A stretch of DNA of 42,791 bases, taken from contig NZ_MKKH01000026.1 in the NCBI RefSeq assembly GCF_001942335.1, positions 1 through 42,791 of the forward strand. Reading direction: 5' to 3'. Of this stretch, positions 26,572 through 35,583 are shown piece by piece. How positions within the stretch are numbered: the first letter of the stretch is position 1; every line of letters begins with the position of its first letter. The DNA is from Cellulosimicrobium sp. CUA-896 (GTDB lineage: Bacteria; Actinomycetota; Actinomycetes; Actinomycetales; Cellulomonadaceae). A program made the translations under genes and the position numbers. The notes beneath the pieces were generated by a model. That model was given only the letters and a program-made list of their open reading frames with translations, made no database searches and had not been told where the DNA came from.

Positions 26572-28711
26572 ATGAGCCGTGACCAGCGAGACGACCGAAC
26601 TCCCGGCGGCGCGGTGCCGGGCGCGCCCGCCCCCCGGACCGCCGCACCTGACCAGCGCAGCCCCACCGGGTGCCCGTTCCACCTGCCCGGCGGTGACGAC
26701 GTCGACCCGCGCGCCCAGGCCGGCGAGCACCTGACGACGGCGCAGGGCCTGCGTGTCGACGACACCGACCACTCGCTGACGGCCGGCCGGCGTGGCCCGC
26801 TCCTCATGGAGGACCACCACTTCCGCGAGAAGATGACGCACTTCGACCACGAGCGGATCCCGGAGCGCGTCGTGCACGCACGCGGCGCGGGCGCCACGGC
26901 ACGTTCCGCGCCTACGGCAACGCGTCGAGCGTGACGAAGGCGGGCTTCCTCTCCGAGGCCGACAAGGAGACGCCCGTGTTCGTGCGGTTCTCCACGGTGC
27001 TCGGGTCGCGCGGGTCGGCCGACACGGCCCGTGACGTGCGCGGGTTCGCGACGAAGTTCTACACCGACGAGGGCACGTTCGACCTCGTCGGGAACAACAT
27101 CCCGGTGTTCTTCATCCAGGACGCGATCAAGTTCCCCGACATCATCCACGCGGGCAAGCCGCACCCGGACCGCGAGATCCCGCAGGCGCAGAGCGCGCAC
27201 GACACGTTCTGGGACTTCATCTCGTCGCACACCGAGTCCACGCACATGGCGATGTGGACGATGTCGGACCGGGCGATCCCACGCAGCTACCGCACGATGG
27301 AGGGCTTCGGCGTCCACACGTTCCGCCTCGAGGCGGCGGACGGGTCGACGGCGCTCGTGAAGTTCCACTGGAAGCCCGTGCTGGGCGTGCACTCGCAGGT
27401 GTGGGAGGAGGCGCAGATCACCCAGGGCGCCGACCCGGACTTCCACCGCCGCGACCTCGCCGACGCGATCGACCTCGGCGCGTTCCCGCAGTGGGAGCTC
27501 GGGCTGCAGATCATGCCCGACACCCCCGACGAGACGTTCGAGGGCATCGACCTGCTCGACCCGACGAAGATCGTGCCCGAGGAGCTGTGCCCGGTGCAGC
27601 CGGTCGGCGTCATGACGCTCACGGCGAACCCGACGAACTACTTCGCCGAGACCGAGCAGATCGCGTTCCACGTCGACCACCTCGTGCCCGGCATCCAGGT
27701 GACGAACGACCCGCTCATGCAGGGCCGCCTCTTCTCCTACTTGGACACCCAGCTCTCGCGCCTCGGCGGGCCGAACTTCGCGCAGCTGCCGATCAACCGA
27801 CCGCACGCGCCGGTGAACGACATGCTGCGCGACGGCATGCACCAGACCGCCGTGCACGCGGGTGTCGTGGCGTACAAGCCCAACGCGATCGACGACGACC
27901 GACCGGTCACCCGGCCCGAGGCCGCGTACGTCACGCTGCCGACGCCCGTCGAGGGCGAGAAGGTCCGCGCGAACCCGGTGTCGTTCGCGGACCACTTCAC
28001 CCAGGCGCGGCTGTTCTGGCTGTCGCTCTCGCCGGTCGAGCAGGCGCACGAGGTCGAGGCGTTCACGTTCGAGCTCGGCAAGTGCGCGTCCACGGAGGTC
28101 CGCGAGCGCATGCTCGGCAGCCTCGCGCGGGTCGACGCCGGGCTCGCCGCGCGGGTCGCGGACGGCCTCGGGCTCGCCGCGCCGGCGGGCGACGTGCCCG
28201 ACGGCGTGCAGCCCTCGCCCGCGCTGTCGCAGCTCCCGACCGAGCCGGGCCGCGTCGACGGGAGGATCGTCGGCGTCGTCGTCCACGACGGCGGGGACCT
28301 GGGCGTGGTCGGGGCCTGCGGGCGGCGCTGGGGGAGGAGGGAGTCGTCGTGCGGGTCGTCGCCGAGCACGGCGGCGAGGTCGCGTCCGGCGGGGACACCG
28401 AGGTGGTCGACCGGACGATCCTCACCACGCGCTCGGTCGAGTACGACGCGGTCGTCGTCGCCGACGGCACCGCCGGCACGCCGATCGGCACGAACCCGCG
28501 CACGGCCGTGCTGCTGCAGGAGGCGTTCCGCCACGGCAAGGCCATCGCCGCGGTGGGCGACGGCGCCGACGTGCTCGCCGCGGCGGGCGTGGACGCGTCG
28601 GCGCCCGACGTCACCGTCACCGACGGCGCGAAGGACCTGCCCGCCACGCTGCGCACCGCGCTGGGGCTGCACCGTTCGTGGGACCGCCTTGCCTCGCTCG
28701 CCGGGGTCTGA
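26572..28711 (+). CDS. katE: Large-subunit (clade 2) monofunctional catalase, two frame breaks
   Basis: ATG 26572 follows CAGGAGG. The catalytic His lies in [14 protein letters not shown]; a base is lost just after it (about 26893-26903), and the core resumes as [20 protein letters not shown]. Distal Asn is in [20 protein letters not shown] and the haem-ligand Tyr in [17 protein letters not shown] second loss near 28312-28325 precedes the C-terminal flavodoxin-like domain ([20 protein letters not shown] ... [17 protein letters not shown]) that marks HPII-type enzymes. The repaired length is about 713 residues, against roughly 750 for E. coli KatE. It destroys hydrogen peroxide in the cytoplasm. 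A strong terminator follows. Confidence 0.93.
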
Positions 28712-28739
28712 CGGGCCCCGCCCTGGTCCTTCGGCACCG

Positions 28740-28770
28740 GCCCGGGCCGCCCCTCGCGGGCGGCCCGGGC
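28740..28770 (+). terminator. Strong intrinsic-type terminator of the catalase gene
   Basis: A 13-bp perfect GC stem, GCCCGGGCCGCCC and GGGCGGCCCGGGC, closes on the 5-base loop CTCGC, 28 bases after the catalase stop. It also faces the convergent glycosyltransferase gene and may serve both strands. Confidence 0.8.
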
Positions 28771-28777
28771 AAGCCCC

Positions 28778-28809
28778 GGACTACCGCGACGTCGGACTAC
28801 CGCGACGTC
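28778..28809. repeat. Tandem 16-bp duplication at the glycosyltransferase 3' end
   Basis: GGACTACCGCGACGTC occurs twice in direct succession and begins a third time (GGAC). Each copy carries a minus-strand TAG, placed in different frames because 16 is not a multiple of 3. The inner copy supplies the stop of the glycosyltransferase gene at 28797-28799. Confidence 0.85.
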
Positions 28810-29557
28810 GGACCGGCGGCGACGTCGGCCTCGACGAGGTCGTCGCGCAGGTGCCGCGCGTACCCGCCCGGCGTGCGGCCGACGAGGCGCGCGGACGTGA
28901 GGACCTCGGCCTCCGCGTCGGCCACGACGCGCGCGCCGGTGCGCCGCGCCGCGTCGACGAGCGCGACGTCCTCGTGCTCGGGCACGGGGGCGAAGCCGCC
29001 CGCCGCGCGGTAGACGGACAGCCGCACGCCGAGGTTCGCGCCGTGCACGTGGCCGTTCGCCGTCCCCGGCTCGTGGCTCGCGAGCCAGGCCGCGGCCCGG
29101 TCGGGGGAGAGCTCCTCGATGCGCGGCCGCACCGTCCCGACCACCACGTCGCGCCCGCCTCGGCGAGCTCGACGTGCCGGACGAGCCAGTGCCCGGGCAC
29201 CTCGGAGTCGGCGTCGGTGCACGCGAGCCAGGTCCGCGCGTCGACCGCGCGACGGCGCCTCGCGACTGCGGCCCCGGCCGGGAGCGTCCGCGCCGCGGCG
29301 GCGACGCCGAGCGACCGGGCCGCGCCCACGCCGACGCGCGGCGTGACGAGCGCGGGCAGGCCGGCCGCGCGCACGACGTCGGCGCTCCCGTCGGTGCACC
29401 CGTCGAGGACGACCGTCACGCGGAGCGCGAGGTCCGGACGCTCGGTGGCGAGACGCGCGGCCGCGTGCCGCACGGAGGCCAGGCACGCGGGCAGCAGCTC
29501 CTCCTCGTCGTGCACGGGCACGACGACGAGCACCCCGCGCAGCCGCCCGGCGCTCAC
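28797..29557 (-). CDS. Family 2 glycosyltransferase, one frame break
   Basis: GTG 29557 overlaps the stop of the upstream gene (GTGA). The N-terminus LRGVLVVVPVHDEEELLPAC and VTVVLDGCTDGSADVVRAAG is the GT-A nucleotide-sugar fold; TWLACTDADSEVPGHWL holds the DxD metal site. After a lost base near 29150-29160 the acceptor part continues DVVVGTVRPRIEELSPDRAA, HVHGANLGVRLSVYRAAGGF, PEHEDVALVDAARRTGARVV and ends AAGPTSR. The repaired length is about 253 residues with no membrane anchor. It is the third gene of a conserved set with acyl-CoA dehydrogenase and PIG-L/methyltransferase; the product of this set is unknown. Confidence 0.87.
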
Positions 29558-30950
29558 ACGAGCCCCGTCGCGCGCGCCACGGACGACACGGGCGCCGCGC
29601 GAGGACGTCGAGCACGAAGTCCTCCTCCTCGTGGTGCGCGACGACGCCCAGCTCGGGCCGCGCCCGCACGCGCCCGGCCACCTCGTCCCCGCCGAGCGGG
29701 TACTCGGGCACGTCGTGGCGCCAGTGGCACGCGACGACGACGCCGTCGTCCGTCAGCGAGCCGAGCACGCGGTCGAGCGCCCGGTCGAGGTCGGCGCGGT
29801 CGTAGTAGTAGAGGACCTCGGAGAGCACGACGAGGTCGAACGCGCCGTCCGGCCAGTCGCGCGGCGTGTCGAGGCGCAGCAACGTCGCGTCGGGGCCGAG
29901 CCGGTGCCGTGCCGCGGCGAGCGGGGCCTCGGCGACGTCGACCCCCGTGACGCGGTCGCAGCGCGCCGCGAGCCCGGAGGTGAGCACACCCGTCGAGCAC
30001 CCGAGCTCGAGCGCGCACCGGAAGCGCCGCCGCGGCAGGCTCGCGAGCAGCACGGCACGCTTGCGCTCCTCGTACCAGCGGGACTCGAAGCCCCACGGGT
30101 CGTCGCGGCCGGTGTAGAAGCGGTCGAAGAAGTCGCGACCCAGCGACCCGCCGGGCCGGGCTCCGCGCGTGCCGTCGTCCGTCGGGCGGTCGCGGGGAGC
30201 GGGAGCCTCCACGAGCACCTCGACCGGTCGCGCGGCGTTCCGCAGCATCTCGGGCCCGACGACGGCCTCGTCCCCCGCGCGGTCCGACAGCGGCCGCACC
30301 TGGCTCGCGTGGGCGGCGACGGCCTTCTCCTTCGCCGCGGCCTCCGCGGCCGACAGCGCGAGCCCGCGCAGGTCGTCCCACGGGACGTCGTCACCGGCCG
30401 GGTCTCCCCAGTGCCACAGCCACAGCGGGTACTCCACGAGCCGCACGCCGCGCGCGTCGGCGACCGCCGCGGCGACCTCGCCCGCGACGCGGTGGTCGCG
30501 GTGCCCGTCGCCGCGCCACGGCGTGCACAGCAGGGGGCGGTCGCCGCCGGTGAGGTCGAGCGCCGCCGCGACGCCGCGCTCCAGGGCGGCGCGGTGCTCG
30601 CGCAGGCCGCCGTCGGGCAGCCCGAGCAGCACGACGCGCACCGCGGGGCACAGCTCCCCGACGGCCGCCACGACCTCGCGCCGTCGCACCGCGCGCAGCG
30701 TCGCCGGCGGCGTCGACGAGCCCGGGTGCGACCCCTCGCCGTCGGTCGCGACGACCACCGTGACCGGCAGCCCGCGCTCGCCGACCCGGTGCACGAGCCC
30801 GCCCGCGCCCAGCGACTCGTCGTCGGGGTGCGCCGCCAGGACGACGAGCGCGTCGACGCCGTCGAGGTCCAGCGGCCGGGGGCGCTCGCAGATCCCGGCC
30901 GCGGCCCACGCGTCCTCCGACGTCCCGGGCTCGCGGTGGTCGAAGCTCAC
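29554..30950 (-). CDS. PIG-L deacetylase/SAM methyltransferase fusion, one frame break near the end
   Basis: From GTG 30950 (GTG 30953 also possible) one frame carries two enzymes. Residues ~30-240 are a PIG-L zinc deacetylase: VLAAHPDDESLGAGGLVHRV (AHPDDE zinc motif) and PWRGDGHRDHRVAGEVAAAV. Residues ~250-450 are a NodS-like SAM methyltransferase: FFDRFYTGRDDPWGFESRWY, CALELGCSTGVLTSGLAARC (SAM loop) and VVLSEVLYYYDRADLDRALD. One base lost near 29597 shifts only the last 15 residues (VSSVARATGLV). It overlaps the dehydrogenase gene by 4 bases upstream and the glycosyltransferase by 4 downstream. Likely acts on an N-acetylated sugar; the substrate is inference. Confidence 0.88.
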
Positions 30951-32025
30951 CACGGCCGCTCCCCGGCCGCGAGGAGGTCGCGGCCGAGCGACGCCTCGTC
31001 GCGCTCGGCGTGGTGCTGGCGCACGTACAGCCCGAGGTCGGCGACCCGGCGCGCGAACGCCTCGTCCGTCGTCAGCGGCCCCGGCCCGAGCGCGCGCGCG
31101 CAACGTCGCTGCACCTCCTCGACCGCGTCCGCGACGACCGTGCGCACGCGTCGCGCGAGCACCGCGGACGGCCGCCCGCTCACCCCGGCGTCGACGGCGC
31201 TCGCGGCCTCGAGGAGCACGGCGCGGGCCCCGGTGAGCGCGACGTCGACCGCGCCGAGGTGGGCGAGCGCGATCTGGTCGGGCTCGCGCCGCCCAAGCGC
31301 GTCCCACAGGTCCGGGCGAGCCCGACGGCGCCGCCCCACCAGCACGCCGCGACGCCGATCCCGCCCCACGCGAACCCGGGCCGTTCGAGGTACCAGCCGG
31401 CCGCGCCGACCGGGACCGCGGGCGCGCCGTCGAACCGGACGGGCGCGCTGACGACCTGCGGCAGCCCGCGCGGGACCCACGGCCCGTCGGCGGGCTCCAC
31501 CGACGCGGGCCGCAGGTCCACGGCGAAGAGGCGACGGCCGTCGTCGGTCCACGCCGTGACGAGCGCGTGCGTGAGGTCCGCGGCGAGCGAGCACCACGGC
31601 TTGGTGCCGGTGAGCGTCCAGCGTCCGTCGGCGGGCGTCGCGTCGAGCCGTACGCCCGGCCCCTCGGCGGCGAACACGCCCCACGTGCTGCCCGGGCCGG
31701 CGTCGACCGCGGGCAGGTCCGGTGGCTCCGGCACCTGGTCGAGGATCGCCAGCGCGTCGAGGTGCGGCTCGAGCATCCGGGCGACCGCGACGTCGACGGC
31801 CGCGACCGAGGCGAGCGCCGACCACAGCGCCCCTGTGCCGCCCGAACCCGGCAGCGGCAGGCGCGGGGCGACGTCGTGGACCCAGCGCAGCGTCGCGCCG
31901 ACGTCCGTGCCGATCTCCGCGACCGCGGCGAGGTCGTCGGGGCGCAGGGCCTCGCCCGGGTCCTGCGCCGACGCCGGGCCGGGCGCGCGGAGCGTGGTGA
32001 CGACGGGCGGGGACGGGACGGGCAC
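30947..32025 (-). CDS. Acyl-CoA dehydrogenase-like flavoprotein, one frame break
   Basis: Reading from GTG 32025 (VPVPSPPVVTTLRAPG), the N-terminal and middle domains show AVDVAVARMLEPHLDALAIL, WGVFAAEGPGVRLDATPADG, WTLTGTKPWCSLAADLTHAL (FAD-binding W-x-L-x-G-x-K-x-x-x-S pattern) and WYLERPGFAWGGIGVAACWW. A lost base near 31315 shifts to DQIALAHLGAVDVALTGARA, LLEAASAVDAG and EVQRRCARALGPGPLTTDEA, the C-terminal helical domain. The repaired length is about 359 residues. Family members without the catalytic Glu are common in such clusters; I could not identify that residue confidently. It is the first gene of the coupled set. Confidence 0.83.
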
Positions 32026-32051
32026 GGGCGCTCCGGGGACGGGCGGGCACG

Positions 32052-32140
32052 GCGGGCACGGTGCCCGCGACAGGTGTGACCAGGATCGACGACCCGGCGA
32101 CGCCTGTCGCGCGGAGCGTCGTGCGGTGCCGCGGCACGAC
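32052..32140. other. Two inverted repeats in the intergenic region
   Basis: GCGGGCA-CGG-TGCCCGC (32052-32068) and GTCGTGC (32118-32124) with GCACGAC (32134-32140) around GGTGCCGCG lie between the small gene ending at 32195 and the dehydrogenase start at 32025. One may end the upstream transcript, the other may be an operator. Nothing else is seen in this 169-base gap. Confidence 0.35.
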
Positions 32141-32194
32141 GACGCTGCCCTCCCGCGCCGGGCAGGGCAGCCGTCACTCGTCACGGGGCGCGCG

Positions 32195-32440
32195 TCAGCC
32201 CTGCGGCGACGTCGCGTCCGTCCCGTGCTTCGTCAGCTCGGCGAGGAACCGGTGGCACTGCTGGGCGCGGTCGGCGTCCTCGGCCATGACCTTCTCGAAG
32301 AACGCGGCGATGTCCTCCTTGCCCGCGTTGCGGGCGTCGCGCACGTACTGGCCGTAGTCGTGGCCCGCCTTGAGCGAGTGGTACTGCACCGAGATCAGGT
32401 CGAACGTGACGTCGTCGAAGCCGGTCTCTCCTGTGGCCAT
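32195..32440 (-). CDS. Conserved small helical protein, function unknown
   Basis: An 81-residue protein from ATG 32440 with a good AGGAGG site 7 bases before. The sequence FDLISVQYHSLKAGHDYGQY, RDARNAGKEDIAAFFEKVMA, EDADRAQQCHRFLAELTKHG is strongly helical and has the look of a small actinobacterial protein I have seen only as hypothetical. The helix pattern with His, Glu and Asp (YHSLKAGHDY; EDADRAQQCH) could resemble half of a ferritin-like bundle, but no metal site is proven. The leader contains an inverted repeat at 32461-32475. Confidence 0.7.
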   Translation of the reverse strand: MATGETGFDDVTFDLISVQYHSLKAGHDYGQYVRDARNAGKEDIAAFFEKVMAEDADRAQQCHRFLAELTKHGTDATSPQG

Positions 32441-32460
32441 GGTGAACCTCCTGCCGTGGT

Positions 32461-32475
32461 CGGTGACGGTCACCG
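32461..32475. promoter_or_regulatory. Inverted repeat in leader of the small helical protein gene
   Basis: CGGTGAC-G-GTCACCG is a perfect 7-bp dyad 20-35 bases upstream of ATG 32440 (minus strand). It may be an operator or a leader hairpin. Further up the region to 32575 holds no gene. Confidence 0.35.
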
Positions 32476-32575
32476 CCGTGACGTGACGGTGCCGCTCTCC
32501 TGACCCTGTCCACACTCGGAGCGGGTGCGGTTGCTCGCAAGCGTTCCGGGACGGGACGCGCGGCCTGCGGCGGCG

Positions 32576-33028
32576 TCAGCGCGCGGCCGCCGCGAACGGC
32601 GCCAGCACGGCCTCCCAGCCGGTGTCGTAGCGCTCGCGGGCGGCGGCGCCGTCGGACCGGGCCGCCCACGCGCCGTGCAGGAGGCAGACGAGCGTGCCGT
32701 CGCCGTCGGGCGTGAACGTCACCTCGACGTGCGTCGCGGCGTCGGCGCGCTCGCCCGGGTGCCACGTGAACGCGACGGCGCGGGGCGGCTCCCAGCGGGT
32801 GACGGTGCCCCAGTCGGCGGCCCGGCCGTCGGCGAGCGTCTCGACGAGGCGCGTCGCGCGGCCGTCGTCGTCGCGCTCGAACGCGACCGTGGACGTGGCG
32901 CCGCCCACGGAGAACCCGCCGAGCGGCCACCACGCGCCGATCTCGTCGACGAAGACGGCGAACGCGCGGGCCGGGGGAGCGGGGACGGTGACGGTCTTGA
33001 CCAGGTCCAGGACGGGTGCGGTGCTCAT
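32576..33028 (-). CDS. SRPBCC (AHSA1-like) domain protein
   Basis: A 150-residue START-like domain: LVKTVTVPAPPARAFAVFVD at the first strand, EIGAWWPLGGFSVG, WGTVTRWEPPRAVAFTWHPG, THVEVTFTPDGDGTLVCLLH and YDTGWEAVLAPFAAAAR at the closing helix. AHSA1-type proteins in bacteria are ligand-binding and are very often paired with an ArsR regulator, as here: ATG 33028 overlaps the regulator's stop (ATGA). The ligand is unknown. The frame is intact. Confidence 0.88.
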   Translation of the reverse strand: MSTAPVLDLVKTVTVPAPPARAFAVFVDEIGAWWPLGGFSVGGATSTVAFERDDDGRATRLVETLADGRAADWGTVTRWEPPRAVAFTWHPGERADAATHVEVTFTPDGDGTLVCLLHGAWAARSDGAAARERYDTGWEAVLAPFAAAAR

Positions 33029-33362
33029 GACGTGCTCCTCGGGGCGTCGGGATCGGTGCGCTCGACGGACGAGGCGACGTGGTGCGCGTACGCGTCGAGC
33101 GCCGTCGTCCACAGGTCGTCGAGCCAGGCCCGCACGTCGCCGGCGCGTCCGGGTCCAGGCGGTAGACGCGGCTGGTCCGCGCCGCGTCGTACCGGACGAG
33201 GCGTGCCGCCTCGAGCACCCGCAGGTGCTGCGACACGGCGGGCCGGCTCACCGGGAGGCGCGCGGCGAGCTGCCCCACCGTCGCGGGCCCGGACCGCAGG
33301 TGCTCGAGGATGGCGCGCCGCCGGGCGTCACCGAGCGCCTCCAGTGCTTGGTAAGCCGTCAC
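33025..33362 (-). CDS. ArsR-family regulator, one frame break
   Basis: GTG 33362 opens TAYQALEALGDARRRAILEH, then LAARLPVSRPAVSQHLRVLE (recognition helix) and AARLVRYDAARTSRVYRLDP, a winged helix typical of ArsR regulators paired with AHSA1 proteins. No cysteine metal site is visible. After DPDAP one base is missing (about 33145); the restored tail reads DVRAWLDDLWTTALDAYAHH and ends at TGA 33025, overlapping the SRPBCC start. The repaired length is about 112 residues. The start codon lies inside a dyad (33350-33367) and 7 bases after a TACCGT box, so it is leaderless and probably self-repressed. Confidence 0.87.
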
Positions 33363-33367
33363 TTACC
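33350..33367. promoter_or_regulatory. ArsR operator overlapping its own start codon
   Basis: GGTAAG-CCGTCA-CTTACC is a perfect 6-bp dyad (8 bp with one mismatch when the flanking TT and GA are included). It covers the GTG start at 33362 and the region just after the -10 box, where a bound repressor would block initiation directly. Confidence 0.65.
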
Positions 33368-33433
33368 GAACGGTACGCCGCGTGCGCCGGCATGTCGAGG
33401 GACGGGCGTTCCTGGCCGCCCCGGGCGCAGAGG

Positions 33434-33450
33434 TCACGCGTTTCGCATGA
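33434..33450. promoter_or_regulatory. 17-bp dyad, copy 1 (upstream of membrane protein gene)
   Basis: TCACGCGTTTCGCATGA, a dyad of 6-bp half sites (five of six pairs) with a 5-base centre, 74 bases before ATG 33524. It matches the copy at 37830-37846 at 14 of 17 positions, and the shared text continues as GCATGARGAC. It may be bound by the LuxR regulator encoded at 35584. Confidence 0.6.
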
Positions 33451-33523
33451 AGACCGCGCCCCACCCGCTCGGCATCCTGGCCGTGCGGGCCGGTCCAGGT
33501 CCGCGCTTCCCCGCGGAGGTGCC

Positions 33524-35034
33524 ATGGAGCGTCCGGACCCGGAGCAGCACCCGGCGATGACCGAGGACGCCGCCGCGCGCCTCGCCGCGCTCGAGCGGGA
33601 GAACGCGGAGCTGCGGCGCCTGGTCGCGTCGCGCGCGCCGGGCGGCGAGGAGCGCACCGGGCGCCGGACGAGCGCCCCGGACGCGCCGCCGGAGCGGTCG
33701 TGCTGCTCGTCCTCGCGACGCTGCTCGCGCCCGTCGCCGTCGTCGCCGCCTGGGCGGAGCGGACCCTCACCGACACCGACCGGTACGTGGCCACGGTGGC
33801 GCCGCTCGGGGAGGACCCGGTCGTGCAGTCGGCGGTCGCGGGCCGGATCACCACCGAGGTGATGGCGCGCATCGACGTCGGGGCCATCCTCGACCAGGCC
33901 GTCACCGAGCTCGAGGACCGCGACGTCGCACCCCGCGCGACCGCCGCGCTCTCCCAGCTCGAGGCGCCGCTGACGAGCGGGGTCGAGTCCTTCGTCCGGC
34001 GGGCCGCGGACCAGGTCGTCGAGAGCGACGCGTTCGCCGACGCGTGGGAACGCGCCAACCGGGTGGCGCACGAGCAGCTCGTCGATGTCATGCAGGGACG
34101 GCAGGGCGACGTCCTCCAGGTCGGGCAGGACGGGCAGCTCACCATCCAGCTGTCCGGGATCATCGACCTCCTCAAGCAGCGCCTCGTGGACCGGGGGCTC
34201 GGCGTCGCGGCCAACATCCCGAGCGTCGACGCGTCGTTCACCGTCGCGCAGTCGACGCAGATCGTGCAGGTGCAGAACCGGTACGCGCAGGTCGTCGCGC
34301 TCGGCACGTGGCTGCCGTGGCTCGTGCTCGGGCTGTACGCCGCGGGCGTCCTCGTGGCGGTCCGCCGCGCGCGCACGCTGGTCGCCGCGGGTCTCGCGCT
34401 CGCGCTGGCGATGGTGCTGCTCGGCGCGGGGCTCGCGGTCGCGCGCGGGCTGTACCTCGACGCGCTCACTGGGCGCGTGCTGCGCCTGGACGCCGCCGAG
34501 GTCGTGTTCGACCAGCTCGTGTCGTTCCTGCGGCTCACGCTGCGCACCGTCGGCGTGCTCGGCCTCGTCGTGGCGCTCGTCGCGTTCCTCGCGGGGCCGA
34601 GCGCCTCGGCGCGGAGCCTGCGCGGCGGGGTCGCACGGGGCATCGGCCGGCTCCGGGCGGGGGCCGAAGGGCACGGGGTGTCGACCGGCCGCGTCGGCAC
34701 GTGGCTGGGCCGGCACCGGCGCGCGGTGAACGTGGTGATCCTCGCCGTCGCGGTGCTGGTGCTGCTCGTGGCGGGCCAGCCGACGCCGGCCCTCGTCGTC
34801 GGCACGGCGCTCGTGGCGGGGGTGCTCGTCGTCCTCGTGGAGCTCCTCGCCCGGCCCGGACCCGTGCCCGGCGGCGAGCCGACGGCGGGGTCCGAGCCCG
34901 CGCCGGGGGTCGAGCCCGCCGCCGCGCCCGCGTCGACCGGGGCAGTCCCCGTGGGCGGCGCGCACGGCGGGGACGGGTCGCCGGCCGGCCCCGCGCGCCC
35001 GCCCTCACGCGATCGGCATGATGCGGACGTCTGA
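33524..35034 (+). CDS. Multi-helix membrane protein with coiled-coil N-terminus, one frame break
   Basis: ATG 33524 follows GCGGAGG. Residues ~12-32 form a leucine-zipper-like coil (AARLAALERENAELRRLVAS). After a lost base near 33690-33700 the second frame has a first membrane helix (LLVLATLLAPVAVVAAW), a ~190-residue extracytoplasmic region (RTLTDTDRYVATVAPLGEDP; DRGLGVAANIPSVDASFTVA), then about five more helices and a Pro/Glu-rich tail. I recognise it as a type of actinobacterial integral membrane protein without known function. The repaired length is about 503 residues. The 17-bp dyad lies 74 bases upstream. Confidence 0.78.
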
Positions 35035-35127
35035 CCCGAGGTGTCGACTGGGAGGGCCGCACGCGGCCGACCGCTCGAGACCGAAGCGCCGGAGCACGCT
35101 CGGCGTCGCAGAGGAGGGGCGGTCGAG

Positions 35128-35511
35128 GTGGACTACGAGGAACGGCTGCAGCGGCTGACGGTCAACGACCCGCGGCTCGAGGAGGGACGCGGCCTCGACC
35201 CCGGTGAGCTGGACCCGCGGACGCTCGCGCTCGTCCGGCTCGCCGCGCTCGTCGCCGTCGGCGGTGCCGACCCCACCTACGGCGCGGAGGTCGACGCCGC
35301 GGTCGGCGCGGGGGCGTCGGCGGGCCAGATCGTCGACGTGCTCTCCGCGGTGATCCCGATCGTGGGGCTGCCGAACGTCGTGGCGGCCGCGCCACGGCTC
35401 GCCCTGGCACTCGGGCTCGAGCCGGTCGAGGGCCTCTGGGACGACGCGGTGCCCGGCGCCCCGCCGACCGCGGGCCTGGGTGGCGACGTCCGGGAGGCGC
35501 CGTCCGCCTGA
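35128..35511 (+). CDS. Small carboxymuconolactone decarboxylase-family protein
   Basis: GTG 35128 is chosen because AGAGGAGGGG lies 8 bases upstream; an earlier GTG (35041) would add 29 Arg-rich residues. The 127-residue product has one CMD-like helical domain: ELDPRTLALVRLAALVAVGG, GAEVDAAVGAGASAGQIVDV and LSAVIPIVGLPNVVAAAPRL. No CxxC pair is present, so it is not a typical AhpD peroxidase. It stands between the membrane protein gene and the LuxR regulator. Confidence 0.8.
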   Translation: MDYEERLQRLTVNDPRLEEGRGLDPGELDPRTLALVRLAALVAVGGADPTYGAEVDAAVGAGASAGQIVDVLSAVIPIVGLPNVVAAAPRLALALGLEPVEGLWDDAVPGAPPTAGLGGDVREAPSA

Positions 35512-35548
35512 GGCGCGACCGCCCGACCCCGTTGCCCCGGGACACCTG

Positions 35549-35577
35549 TTGAGGGCTCCGTGGCGCGCTCCTAGGCT
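35549..35577 (+). promoter_or_regulatory. Promoter of the LuxR regulator, leaderless
   Basis: TTGAGG (35549-35554), 17 bases, TAGGCT (35572-35577), then 6 bases to GTG 35584. This is a good SigA-type pair and sets the start codon as the likely first transcribed bases. Confidence 0.6.
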
Positions 35578-35583
35578 GCTGAC

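Noticed and set aside
26931..31451. Very long plus-strand frame extending past the catalase
   Set aside because: After the second catalase break it has Arg/Ala/Pro-rich noise with no family text and runs antisense to the glycosyltransferase cluster.
28797..32177. A single very long open frame on the minus strand as one giant protein
   Set aside because: It joins parts of at least three genes through frame breaks in GC-rich DNA; overlapping GTGA start/stop pairs mark the real boundaries.
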